Source of the DNA: Sporodiniella umbellata
Lineage: Eukaryota; Mucoromycota; Mucoromycetes; Mucorales; Rhizopodaceae
Assembly: GCA_025677835.1 (NCBI GenBank)
Contig: JAIXMR010000160.1
Location: 1-36,049 of the forward strand
DNA: 36,049 bases
Direction of reading: 5' to 3'
Below the pieces are notes generated by a model. It was given only the letters and a program-made list of their open reading frames with translations, ran no database searches and had not been told where the DNA came from. Every line of letters starts with the position of its first letter. Within the stretch, counting starts at the first letter, position 1. The position numbers and the translations under genes are program-made. Positions 12,805 to 24,254 of this stretch are shown in pieces.

Positions 12805-14162
12805 ATGGTTGAGTGCAATTCTGTTTTGGCATTAGCTCTAGTAGGCGCTGCTTTTGTTGGTTATAAAGCCTTTACCCTTTTGAAGGCTCTGTTTGACATT
12901 TATTTTGTCCCTGGCATTTCTGTAATTACAAATACATGTTACCTTCACTTGTGTATTCATCAGCTTTTGTTGTCCTTCCCCAACAAAATTCTAAATGTAG
13001 CTCAAAAAATTCGGTGCTGGACATGGTGCTTGGGCAGGTAAAAAGAAAAGGGAGAATCATATTTTTGGGCATTTCTCCAACAGTAAATAGTCGTTACTGG
13101 AGCTACTGATGGTATTGGCAAAGAGTTTGCTTTGCAACTCGCCAAAGCACAATTTAACGTATTTTTGATTTCTCGTACTGCTTCCAAGTTGGATATAGTT
13201 GCCGAAGAGCTGGGTAAAACAGAAACCCTCAAAAAAAAAAAAGAAAAGAATTACTGACTGTATAAATGTAGCTCAATATGGTGTGAAAACAAAGACTTTT
13301 GCTATGGACTTCACTAAGGGTGATGCAGAAGACTTTAAGAAAGTAGGCAGTATCATTGACACTATTGATGTTGGTGTTTTGGGTAAACGATACTCTTGTT
13401 TCAAAAAAGTAGCCGGGGGCTAAATGTTTTTTTTTTCTAGTCAACAACGTGGGCGTCAACCATTCGATTCCTACGTCTTTTGAAGAAGAAGATCAAACTT
13501 TGATCGATAATATTGTTGAAGTCAACATCAAGGGATTGATGAAAATGGCCAAGCTTGTACTTCCCAGAATGAAAGAAAAGTAAAGCTTTTTTTTTTTTTT
13601 TTGTATATGGTATTTTCGAGTAGACAACTAACCAGAACATTTGGTTTAGCCACAAGGGTCTTATTTTTAATATGGGTTCTTTTGCAGGCCTAGTTCCCAC
13701 CCCCTACTTGTCTGTTTACTCTGCTGGTAAAGCATTCTTGTCCACCTGGTCTCAATCTTTGGGTATGGAAGTAGCCAAGCACGGTATTGTGGTTGAATGT
13801 GTGAACACTTACTTTGTTGTTTCTGCCATGAGCAAGATTCGCAGACCTTCTCTTTTAATTCCTGATGCAAAGAGCTACGTTACTAGTGTGCTATCTAAAG
13901 TAGGTGTTGCCTGCGGCGCTAATACTCCCTTCACTTCCACTCCCTACGCCACTCACGGCTTAGTCAACTGGATTATCAACAACACCCTCACCAACACTTT
14001 CTGGGTCAAGCATAACGACAGTAAGGCTATTATCAAGTGTGAAGTATCGATAAGATCATTAATAATATTTTTATTGTGTATATAGGTATTCAGAGGGATA
14101 TTCGTAAGAGAGCTTTAAGAAAGCAAGAGAGAGAGAAAGTAGCAGCCAATAAAGCCAATTAA
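12805..14162 (+). CDS. Very-long-chain 3-oxoacyl-CoA reductase (fatty-acid elongase, 17-beta-HSD12/IFA38 type)
   Basis: Seven exons: 12805-12921, 13001-13037, 13091-13213, 13272-13382, 13441-13579, 13650-14020 and 14086-14162; introns 53-79 nt; 324 aa. It is a short-chain dehydrogenase that reduces 3-ketoacyl-CoA with NADPH, the second step of the ER very-long-chain fatty-acid elongation cycle. An N-terminal membrane segment (about residues 7-30) precedes the family linker [20 protein letters not shown]. The cofactor motif is TGATDGIG (54-61), followed by NNVG. The catalytic residues are Ser186 (FNMGSFAG), Tyr199 and Lys203 (YSAGK). The [12 protein letters not shown] segment is diagnostic for this subfamily. 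The basic C-terminus ends NKAN, not a strict KKXX retrieval signal. The gene converges on the PX kinase gene with 69 bp between stops. AATAAA overlaps the stop at 14162-14167. Confidence 0.93.
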
Positions 14163-14231
14163 ATAAAGAGTGCTTTCTTGTTTTAAGGTGCAAAAGAGGG
14201 AATGTAAGCATATTATGTTGTAGTATTAGGG

Positions 14232-16274
14232 TTATAAAAGGAGCGAAAAGAATCGTTTGGCTCTGCTTTTTCTGCTATTAGAGGAGGAAGCAGCAGCGAT
14301 GGTACTTGAGCGTGGATGATTCATATCAAAGGAAAGCTGAAGGTCAGGTAAAGTGGACAATTCAAATGTGGATGGGTCGATGATGTCCGTCACGTCTTTT
14401 GTTCTCACGTCCAGCGTGTTGCTTGGTTTTCCTTCGGACGCGTTTGTGTTACGTCGTTTGATATGCCGTGTAATTTCATCCAAAGACTCACCTAGAAATT
14501 GATCGGACAGCAAGCTGATGCTGCCTCGCTTTTTTCGGGCGGGCACAGCCTGTTGTTGGGGGTCGTTTTCGTAAGAAAGATCAGCAAAGGAATAGTTTTC
14601 AAAGATAGTCTGGATTTCTTCAGACAGATCAGCTTCTGAAGGCACTGCAGTCAGAACAGGTGACATGGATAAAAAGTCAGGTTCAAAGTTAGTAAAGTCC
14701 ATCTCGTCTTTGACAGGCGTCAAGAAATCGGTAGGCTCTATGGCTCGTTCGCGAATGGCTTCCCAAGAGATATCAGCAAAATAGACGTGTTGTTTGATTT
14801 CATCACAGCCGCCCGCTCCCAATCGCGTGAGAGGGTCTCGATCGAGCAGATCAGAGATAAATTCAGCGGTTTCATAGTCGAAAATATCAGAAGGAAACTC
14901 GAGCGGGTCTTCCAGAACACGCTGGTACATATCAGTGTGACTATCCGCCCAAAAAGGAGTGAAGCCAGCCAGCATTTCGTACAGGATAGTTCCAAAGCTC
15001 CAGTGATCGATGCCAAAAGAATAGGGATCACCGAGAAGAACTTCAGGAGCCAGGTACTCGGCTGTGCCACAGAACGTCTGTGTTTGGTCGTCGTTGTCTA
15101 GCCACTTACTGAGTCCAAAATCGGTCAGGATGATATGCCCATCTGCAGTGATCAAGATGTTTTCAGGCTTCAGGTCTCGATACAAGATGCCTAGTCGATG
15201 CAACTCACTAATGCCCTCCACGATTTCAGCAGCGTAGAATCGAGCGGCCTCCTTGGGGAATACGTAGTGTCTGGCCATGTGCGTGGCCAGATCCCCGCCA
15301 GAGTAATAATCTGTCAACAAATAAAGTCTGTGCTCATCCTGAAAAGCCGTATGGAGTTTGGCGAGATAAGGGTGGTTGATTTCTGATAGTGCCACTAAAA
15401 TGTTTCTTTCATCGATGGTATGTGTGATTTCCCGCTGTTCAATGACGTGTCGTTTCACAATGGATTTCAATGCATACAAATCCTTTGTCTTTCGAGATCT
15501 CACCAGTAAGACCTTAAGACAGATCGTGATCAGTACATTACAAATCGCTTAGGCTTCTTCAAATCTTACTTTGCCCATACAGCCTTTCCCCAGCACCTTG
15601 ACCATTTCCATAGCGTCAAGCGGGAACATGGTTTCTACCACCGACAGGCTTTGTACGCTTTCTCTGTTAAGGCTCTCAATAATCGAAGGACTCAGGCCAG
15701 GTTCCCACATCCTTACCACCTGCTCAGAGGCAATCGAAGCATCAGGTGATAGGGATTCACGTGATGGCATCTTTTTTATGTCGCCTTCTCTTTGAGGCGA
15801 CAGGAAATCACGTAAAAGCGTGGAAGATTTCAAAAGTGGGTTGAGCACACACCTTTCCAAGTATCTTTCAACTTTATCGGCGTCGGTCTTTACAGACAGG
15901 TGAAAAAAATGCCGAATACTCTTTCGCTTATCCTCTGCCTTTTTTTCCTTGGCTAAATGCGGGAATGGAATTCGAATTCTTTGATAGTGCGATTTAACCT
16001 ATTTAATACATGAGCCACATACAAATCTAAGGTTTGTTACCAATTGATCGAAAACTTCAAGATCAGGGACATATCGAATAACATTCAGTGTGTAATTATC
16101 AGTGACGACAGTGATACTGAATTCCTATTATTTAAAAATTAAAAAAAAAAAAAAACATCCTGAAAAATGAACCATCTATCCTCTTACAGGTACAGTCTTG
16201 TATTTTGCCTCTATCGAATCCATCACCACAATAGGCAGCTCAGTCACTTTGATAGCAACGATTTTTGAATCCAT
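14232..16274 (-). CDS. PX-domain AGC serine/threonine kinase (SGK3/CISK-like)
   Basis: Four exons: 16274-16188, 16124-16041, 15998-15570 and 15512-14232; introns 63, 42 and 57 nt; 626 aa, every junction in frame. Residues 1 to about 110 form a phosphoinositide-binding PX domain: EFSITVVTDNYTLNVIRYVPDLEVF, then RIPFP, then VERYLERCVLNPLLKSSTLLRDFL. The AGC kinase domain follows (about 186-445): GKGCMG loop, Lys216 (YALK), Glu235, Asp313 (YRDLKPEN), Asp331 (DFG) and activation-loop Thr346 (TFCGT). The hydrophobic motif is FENYSF at 504-509, the site TORC2-type kinases phosphorylate in related enzymes. A further tail of about 117 residues is Ser-rich and ends in a basic stretch, RKSRAKRFF. The architecture suggests recruitment to PI3P-bearing endosomes. 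The exact orthologue is not assigned; YPK/SGK is the nearest family. Confidence 0.88.
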
Positions 16275-19200
16275 CTTCAAAAAAAAAAAAAAAATAACAA
16301 ACAAAAAAAAAAAGGGTTGGGCTAAAACTCGTGTTGTTGATCTATTCTTTAAGCTTTTGCTCACCTTTTATTTTATTTTTAATTGAAAAGCGGCGAAACA
16401 CCTTTCTTTATAAGAGAGGGGAAATATAGTACAAGAAGTTCAAACAATTCGTTCTGCTCCCTTTTACTACTGGTTATTTGTGTATGCTTGTTTAATACAA
16501 TAGGCGCCTTTTTTTTTTTTTGAAAAAAAAGAGAAACAAAAAAGAAATTTTTTTAAAAAAAAAAATGTTTTTTTATTGCATCACATGTGTAAATGCCCAA
16601 ATTTGACGTTCAAGGTGGAAGCGAAACAAGTGTAACATTATTTAAGTACTCTCTTTCCTCATTATTTTATCAGTTTTCTGCTACCTTCTTCATATGTATA
16701 GCTCTTTTAACTAACGAATCTTGATAGTCAAAAAAACAGGACATGAACCGAACTGTTTGTTTTACAAGCCAATCCCTATAAACTGTCAGTTTCTTCCGCA
16801 TATTTGCTTCTCTTTACTCTATAGTCTTTCATTCTTTGTTAAAGAAAAGAGATATGTGTATTACTTACAGTTGACAATTAGGAGGCAGACCTTGATTTTA
16901 TTTATATCAGCAAACTAGCTCGCCTTTAGAGAAAACCCTTTGTTTGATAGTAACACAAGCATTTCACGCCGAGAATTCAGCGATATTAAAGAGTTATTAG
17001 ATTATATTGCTCGTTAATCGCAGTTTGTGCTTTGGCTTCATTTGAAGCTGTATACGTCTGCTGTTTCATACGATTTGATTATTTACAGAAACTATCGTAT
17101 ATGTGTACAGAATCAGGTCTTTTTAAGAGAGATACATTTTATCTGTCACAAATTGTCCTAAAAGAGAAAGGTGATACAAGCCATAACGCGCAAAAAAAAA
17201 AAACCTATAGCCTACTCTATCATATACAAAACCCGTGTACATACAGATATAGATGTTTATATCGCTGGTATTTTCTTTATTAAATGCCCAGAACTAAATA
17301 GTAATAAACGGAAGTTCTCTGTTTAGTTTTGTATAGGATCTGCAAAGCCAGGTTCTTTAGTCTAAAAGAAGGGGGCAATGATTAATGTTGATACTGTCAT
17401 ACACGTACAAAACACTCACTTGGTTATCATTATTGTTGCTTTTGTATATTTTACAAGAAACTGTATACATCTATATTTTTTTAAATACAAGCATAGCCTT
17501 GAATATTAAGGCAATAAGGATTTAATTATATATATACACACATGTGTGTGTGTTTATAACCATTTTTTGTTCAGTAAGAAATTTGTACTGATTAATGAAA
17601 TATATTTAATATAGCTACCCCTTTGGTTTTATCAACCATCCTTTTCTCCTAAGAAGCACTCTACTATCATGGTCGCATATTCATCTATCTAACAAAACCT
17701 TGAGTTGATAATATCTTGGGCTATAAACTGAACTAAAATTAGCCAAACAAAACCATTGTTTTTGATCAGACACAATTATTCCTGGCTCAAAACAATAACA
17801 GACAGCGGAGTTACGAAGCGGTCTATAGGTTACTGTCAAAAGAAATCGCGTATTTTCTACCACTTAAACCTCAGGCAAAGGTCCAGCTTGGGGAGTGAGC
17901 CTCCCGTTTTTTTGGTTTTTTTCTTAGAAACCAAGGCAATGGTATTTTATCTTTTGCGGTAGTTTTTAGTGATGTGGTTCAAAACATAACAGAATATCCC
18001 AAAAGAAACATTAAAAACACAGTAAAAATTTGATGTACGAACGAATTAGCTTCTCTATTACTGTAACTTTTACTAAGAATTGTGATTCTATATTCTTCGA
18101 AGAAAGCAATAAATTTTAGGGTATTCTTACAGACTTTGTTCTGTACTTTTTTTGATCGCCCAAATAAAGTTGCGGACTAGAAAAATATAATGGAAACTCC
18201 ATTTCTCTGACACTACGTATTCAGATTGACATTCCGTATTCACAGTTGATTTACTCAGAATCGAAAAGCGAATTTATTGTACATACTCTTTGAAGTTTTT
18301 TCTCTGATGCTTAGTGAAAAAACAAGATACCTTAAAAGTACACTATTTAGTTTTGGTATAAAAGTAACGATACACTATAAGATACTACTTTCAACCGAAC
18401 TATCTTAAAGGTTAAATCGAGTTGAGAGCTGAATTGAATTCGCTTATGCCCATAAAGGCGTTCTTATAGGTGCTTCTCTACAGCTATATAATATGTTTAA
18501 TGAAAAAAGCTAGCGTCCAAATAGAAAATTACTTTTTTTTTTTTTGGGAAAAAAAAACACCCCCAAGTCCATTAATAGATTTAATGCATAGCTTAGCTTT
18601 TTCTTCTTTTTAGACAGATTTATCCGCCTGTAGTTTATGTAAACGGAAACCGATTTGTAAAGATAAACTGGCTGTTATTTTGTAAAAAAAAAAAAAAAAA
18701 AAAAAATATAATGAATAGTTTAGGTGCTGCTCTAATTTCTTTTTTAAGTGTAGGTCAAGAGTTTTCAGTTGCACTTTTTTTTTCATCCATGTGCTATGAT
18801 ATAGAATAGGCCGTTTGAAAATTCATAGTTCTTTTATTACTATTATAGCTTTTAGTTTATCCCAGCAATAAGAATAAGTATTTAAAAAAAAAAGGAAAGG
18901 GGAGAGTGGCAAGAAATCAGTTGCTTTAGTCTGTTATCTAAGAAAAGGACCAAATAACAAAATTTCTTTTGTTTTTGATGGCAAGCAAACAAACGCAATT
19001 CAATTTCAAGCTCTATAACGTGTTATTTGCTGCAACAATAAAAAATAAATTAGTAGAGACTGACTATAAGACTTCACATACTTGTCTCTTTTTTTTCAAA
19101 GCGATTTTTGCACGGCTTTAGAAAAACGAATTCTTTGTCCAGTGTTACAACATTAAAAAAAGAAAAACCTTTAGCCAAGTAAACAAACACAAACCCTGCA

Positions 19201-20543
19201 CGGTTTATAGCTTTTTCTTCTTTTTTTTTTAACCTAACAAAAATAGTGAATGTAGAATTATTGAAATATGATGAAGAGATGCTTGATGCAAAGCATTCAA
19301 AAGTCGTTGTTTTTTCTTATACAAGAGAATGAAGGTTAATCGACAAAAAGAAACAAGTACATGTTTAAAATAAACACGCTATAAAGCAAGCGGTTCTTAT
19401 GACTTAGATCATGTTACTGTCTAGAAAATGTCTAGATCTTTTTAGTATTGATTATGATACATGTTTTGCATTTCATATTTGGGGGGAAAAGCAGTATAAC
19501 AAGAAAAAAAAAAGAGAGAGAAGGTTTGGTTAAAGAAGGCAACACGATACAAAAAAAAAAAGCACCAACAAAGAAGGCATCGTTTTTTGGTCATTCTGAA
19601 CTATATAAATATTACACTTCTATATTCTGGCAACATGCTAAGGAGTCAATGCTATCATTGTATACTTTTCTTTAATTTTTTTTTAAATAAGAAAAAAAAA
19701 GGATGGAGCGAAATACATCGAATCTTGAAAGAGAGAGAGAAATGGGTCAATTATACAAATCCTAGATTTCTATCCACAAGAAAAGATAAAAGGATACTGA
19801 TTTTTCACATACCTATCTCTGTATGCAAAAAATTCTCAACTGCTCTGTTCCAGCTTTTGAAACCAATAATAATAATTATAATTAAAAGGCATTATCTTTT
19901 AATCTGCTCTGTTTATAATTTTACGTAAGCAGTCGAGTCTCCAAATAAGTATCGGATAAAAGCGCCTTTACATCAAAAGAAAAGGCATGGAAAGAGAGTA
20001 CCGAGAAAAGCTGTCAAAAAAAAAAAAAAAAAGATAAAAACAAGCGATTTGTAAAATAAGAACTTGCCGAAAAACGACCCGATCCAATTATGATTTTAAT
20101 GCTCATTGTTACTGCTATATGTCACTTTTAAGACTTTTTCAATGAGTTTACTTGTAACGCCCTTCCGGGTCGTTCCAAAAAAGGGCACCTATTCCTCGGA
20201 ATTGTCTTTAAGAGTGAAAAGAAAATGCAATAGGCACATAAATTAACAAAAGTCGAGACAATTTATTAAATAACAATAAAAAGCAGAAAAAAAAAAAGAA
20301 AACAGATAGCTTAGAATGTATTGTTACAAAGTAAAGAGAAGCTTAATGTATTGATACAGGATAATAATAAAGATATATAAAAAAAAAAAAAAAAAAAGAG
20401 GAAAACATGAAGTAAAAATACAAAATCAATGCGTACATATATGAGTGAGTTGTTTGCGTATGTGAGTAAAGAAAAAATAGAACGTGTGTATGTTTGTGTG
20501 CGTGTGAGAGATAGAGAGGGTATGTGATATGAACATGGGGCTG
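16275..20543. other. Gene-poor AT-rich spacer of 4.3 kb
   Basis: I recognised no protein domain, tRNA, rRNA or transposon in either orientation. Open frames are below about 115 codons, low in complexity and without neighbouring splice-compatible exons. The stretch holds many A or T runs (for example about 16511-16565, 18533-18558 and 18683-18706) and short purine-rich repeats (GAGAGA near 19514 and 19730). The left end is the upstream region of the PX kinase. The right end is the 3' flank of the zinc-finger gene, with GT-rich sequence at about 20440-20530. Confidence 0.5.
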
Positions 20544-21455
20544 TTAAAGATTTATATTTTTCTTTCCTTTGGAACCCTTCTTTCGGCCTCTTCCAGGAGA
20601 TTTGTGCTCAGAAGGATCATTTTTAAAAGCTTGAGAGCAAATGGAGTCCACTTTCCAATGTCGCTTGAGAGCATCACTTCGAGCAAATCTTCGAGAGCAG
20701 TATCTGCAGGTGTGTGGTTTCAGACCTGTGTGTTGCAGTTCGTGACGCTTGAGATCATGAGGTCTGGCAAACTTCCATACACAAGGTTTGAAGGTGCATG
20801 CGTAGGGGCGGTCTAGAGAGTGAATTCGCATGTGTGATTTTAGGTTGTAAGGTCTAGTGAATATTTTGTGGCAATGAGGGTATGTACAGGGAAAGCTGTC
20901 AGCGGTTTTCTTGGCAGGGCTCGTGTTGATGTCTAATTCTTCCTTGCTGATAACAAAGGACGACTGGGTGAACGAAGGGCGGTCGGTATAGCATTCATTG
21001 ATAGATTCATAAGGGGTCTGGAGTTCATCGTGGAAAACTTGGGGTAAGATGGGAAGCTCTATGTAGTTCAAATGATCAGGTTGCTTAGAGTAATAGGGCG
21101 AAAACAATAAGGGATCTAGAGGGAAACAGGCGGGATTGCAGAGAGGCTGTTGCGAGTCAACAATAGCTGGCGTTTCTGCAGAAGTACAAGAGAAGGTATC
21201 GTTCGTATTGTAGAGTATCTCCAAGTAATCTATGGACCCTTCGCTGGTATAACACGATGAAGGCGACTGTCTTTCTACACAGTAACCAAGCGAGCTGTAG
21301 TCTATGTCGCTTTCAAAGGTGGAAGGGTAATCAAACGCTGTCTGTTCTGGATTAAACTTTTGTGAGTACCCATGATTGTCGTAGAATCCGGTCAAGGTTT
21401 GCTCGAAGTGGTTGTAGGGCGGTGTGATGGTGTTATAGTGAAAAGCATTGTTCAT
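20544..21455 (-). CDS. C2H2 zinc-finger transcription factor
   Basis: A single exon of 303 aa starts at the ATG of [10 protein letters not shown]; the open frame upstream is a poly-F/L extension inside the leader. Three zinc fingers sit at about residues 190-273. Finger 1 is C190/C195/H208/H212 and finger 2 is C220/C225/H238/H242. Finger 3 is C250/C253/H266 with Cys273 as the likely fourth ligand, hence C2HC. The third finger reads [11 protein letters not shown], common in Crz1- and Azf1-like fungal factors. The N-terminal 180 residues are rich in Tyr, Pro, Ser and acidic residues, as in an activation region. The tail ([13 protein letters not shown]) is basic and could be a nuclear-localisation signal. 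Target genes cannot be told. The gene has an unusually long empty upstream region. Confidence 0.88.
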   Translation of the reverse strand: MNNAFHYNTITPPYNHFEQTLTGFYDNHGYSQKFNPEQTAFDYPSTFESDIDYSSLGYCVERQSPSSCYTSEGSIDYLEILYNTNDTFSCTSAETPAIVDSQQPLCNPACFPLDPLLFSPYYSKQPDHLNYIELPILPQVFHDELQTPYESINECYTDRPSFTQSSFVISKEELDINTSPAKKTADSFPCTYPHCHKIFTRPYNLKSHMRIHSLDRPYACTFKPCVWKFARPHDLKRHELQHTGLKPHTCRYCSRRFARSDALKRHWKVDSICSQAFKNDPSEHKSPGRGRKKGSKGKKNINL

Positions 21456-21542
21456 GGTTTCTTTATACAAAAAAAAAAAAAAAAGTAAAGAAAATAAAAG
21501 ATTTGAGAGAAAACAATGAGGGAAAGGGTACAAAACCTTCAG

Positions 21543-21550
21543 TTTATATA
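21543..21550 (-). promoter_or_regulatory. TATA element of the zinc-finger gene
   Basis: On the minus strand the sequence reads TATATAAA about 90 bp upstream of the ATG at 21455. It is a good TATA match at a sensible distance. Confidence 0.5.
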
Positions 21551-24143
21551 CTCTTTATTCTCTCGCTCACACAAATAGCCATTTTAATGTACTGGAGCGA
21601 AACCAAAATAGAACTGCACTTTTAATGGAAACTCCTTTTCGAAAAGTACGCGCGGGTTTCTAAAAAAGATGAGGCAAGCCCCTTTGCATCAAGGGAACTG
21701 AGGCAACAAGTCCCACAATTGTCTAAATTAGGTGCTTTCCGTATATAAAAAAAGTAGGTGATAGCAAAAGATACACGTTTTACATTGGCTACATTTTCTT
21801 TGAGATACACGTGAGATAGTACTGTGCAGCCATCTCTGTACGGGTATAAGCTTTGAGCTTACACTCTTGATTTGGTTTGTAACCAATTCTATGATACCGC
21901 CCTTTTTTCTTTACTAGATAAAGTCTTTCTATGTCAAACTGGATTTAATGAAAATTTGTTTTTTCTCTCTTTTTTTAAAAAAAAAAAATTACATGTGTTG
22001 TACCACAGTTCTCCTCACTTTGCCTTGACACTTTCTTAACCTGGGTAACTCATATTTTTTGTTTGTGGATACAAAGTGGGGACTGTTTCAGAAAGAGAAA
22101 TACACATCACATTGTGCAGACAATCCCTATCACTGTGGCTGTTGTCTGTCGCTTTTTTTGTATATAATTCCGTGAGGCGCGGGCCCTTTCGTTCTTATCA
22201 ACTCTTCATTTGGTCTTAAACAAAACGTTTTGTTGGTTAACAATAAGATGTGTGCCTAGTCCCTTCTCCCCCCCACTTTTCTTTGTACACCCACTTGTTT
22301 CTACAGACATATCTGGGGGGATGATCACTCTTTATCTTAAAAGGATAAAAAGTCATGTGCTCCTAAAAAGGTATCGTGCATTAACGAATAGAAATGAACT
22401 TTAGACAAAAGAAACATCGACTTGTTATTCTAAAAAAGAGGAAACTTAACGTTTTGGAACAAGCTTTCAAAAGAGATGGGCACAAGAAGATACTCCTGAT
22501 ATGATTGGTCTTTACCTCTTGGCATACGTCGATCTCTTTCTTACTCTCGAGTACCACACACCTTTTTGTCTCACTCGAATACAGACGTGTTCTCTTTTGC
22601 TCACCTTTTGGCAAAAGTAAAAAATAAAAATAAAAAATAGAAAGCGCTGGATCGTCGTGATCTTTCCACATCTCTTGAAAAGTAGCCCATTCTCTATCTT
22701 TTCTTATTGGACACACAAAAAAGAAGCCATACCTCATTGGCTTACCTTTTAATTTCTTTTTTGCAAATCACTTTGATTACTAAACTCACCCACTTCGATC
22801 CCTACTTTTTTTTTTTTTTTTTTTTTTCACTCGGTCCCATCTTCGGATTTCCCACATACGACTTTCTAACGTTAGACTCTTTTCAGTTTTTTTTTTTGTT
22901 AATAAAGAAGGTAAAAAACACGCCCTATGAGATCAAAATAAGATAAAGCCGGAATAAGAGTCTTTGGATACCACAGAGACAGGAAAGATCCATTTCTTTA
23001 GACTGTATAGGAAGGCGTTCCCTATGTCATAATGTGTTGATTTCCAAAACACACCTTTGAAACTCTAAACGTCATGGTTGGCTAATCACTTGCACCTATT
23101 ACAGTCCAAGTAATAATAAACCTTTAAACTTGCATGTCAATTGAACCAGTCTTTTTGCTCTCCAGCTTCATTGTCACACCAACACTGAAAGATCTGCATT
23201 TCTTGTCTTGCTTTTTTTTTTTTGGATTTGTCTCGTTTATACTAAAGATGTGTCAATTATGGTAAAGCCAAGAGTGTCTGGATCTTTTTAGGGGGAAAAT
23301 AAGGGGGGGGGGTGAAAAGAATCAATCATAAAAAATAGAAGAGAGGCAAAATCCCAAAAAAGGTCTTCTCTTTCTTACATATCTTTAGAGCTGCATCCGA
23401 TAAAGATCGTATATAAATACATCTTAGGAGCAAATGCCTTCTATTTTTAAATCATCATTCGATTATTTCAATAAAAAGAAGGAGGGAAGGGAAGAATCGC
23501 TTTTTGGATAGACATTCTCTTTTTGTTAGCAAAGAAGGGTAAAGATATATAAGGCATACTTTGACCACGCCAATTACTTTATAAAGTCATAACTATGACT
23601 CTTTTGTACGCTAAGCAAATGATGATTCAGGATAACTTTTGTTCAACGTTGCCTTGATGACACGTAAACTAGCTAAGCTGGTTCGTTCATCAAATAGATC
23701 GTCACCAACTAGGCTAACACACAAAACTTTAATGAGCCAGTCTAATTTTAACATCTCATTAAGCTGCGGTGGGTACACATATACACCAAGTACACCGCCT
23801 TCTTTTTTTTTCTCTTCTCTAGTTCTTTGTTTATGTGGCTCGAATATCTTTATCAAGTTAGTTCCCCTTTTGGGTAGAGCACAGCCTTAGTCCCTGTTTT
23901 TTTTTTTTGAGGCTTTTGCAAGACACAGCCGAATTTTCTACCGAAAAGAAAGTATGTGAAACGTTTGAACTGTCAAAGCCTTGTTTTTTTCTTTTTTTTT
24001 TTTGAAAAAAGAATTTACTGATATTCTCTAGTGTTTTCTATTGTATTCTTTCCCTAAAAGAAAAAAAAGCCAATGTTCTTTTTTTCTAATGTTTTTTGTT
24101 TTTTGGTGGATTTTATTTTTTAAGATAAATTAAGCGGTGTGTA

Positions 24144-24148
<5 letters not shown>
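21551..24148. other. Gene-poor spacer upstream of the zinc-finger gene
   Basis: No conserved coding or RNA gene was seen. The longest frame (22381-22737, minus) is Phe/Cys/Lys-rich and shows no domain. TATA-like sequences occur at about 22160, 23410 and 23546. Homopolymers include T runs at about 22807-22828 and 24000, and a G run near 23300. The stretch may carry regulatory sites of the zinc-finger gene, but I cannot name any. Confidence 0.45.

Positions 24149-24228
<80 letters not shown>
24149..24228. repeat. (GT)40 microsatellite
   Basis: A pure GT dinucleotide repeat of 80 bp is flanked by degenerate GTAT/GTTT units. On the minus strand it is a (CA)n tract starting 26 bases after the stop codon of the glycine-rich membrane protein, so it probably lies in that gene's 3' UTR. 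Confidence 0.97.
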
Positions 24229-24231
<3 letters not shown>

Positions 24232-24254
24232 TTTGTGCGTGTAGATGGAACTTT

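Noticed and set aside
17032..17283. 83-codon frame in the 4.3-kb spacer
   Set aside because: The composition follows the AT-rich background, with no domain or splice support.
22381..22737. 118-codon frame on the minus strand
   Set aside because: Phe/Cys/Lys-rich, low in complexity, no domain and no supporting exons.
23860..23905. tRNA-like GGGTAGAGCACAG followed by a T run
   Set aside because: It resembles part of a D-arm, but no TTCGANNC box and no cloverleaf can be built around it.
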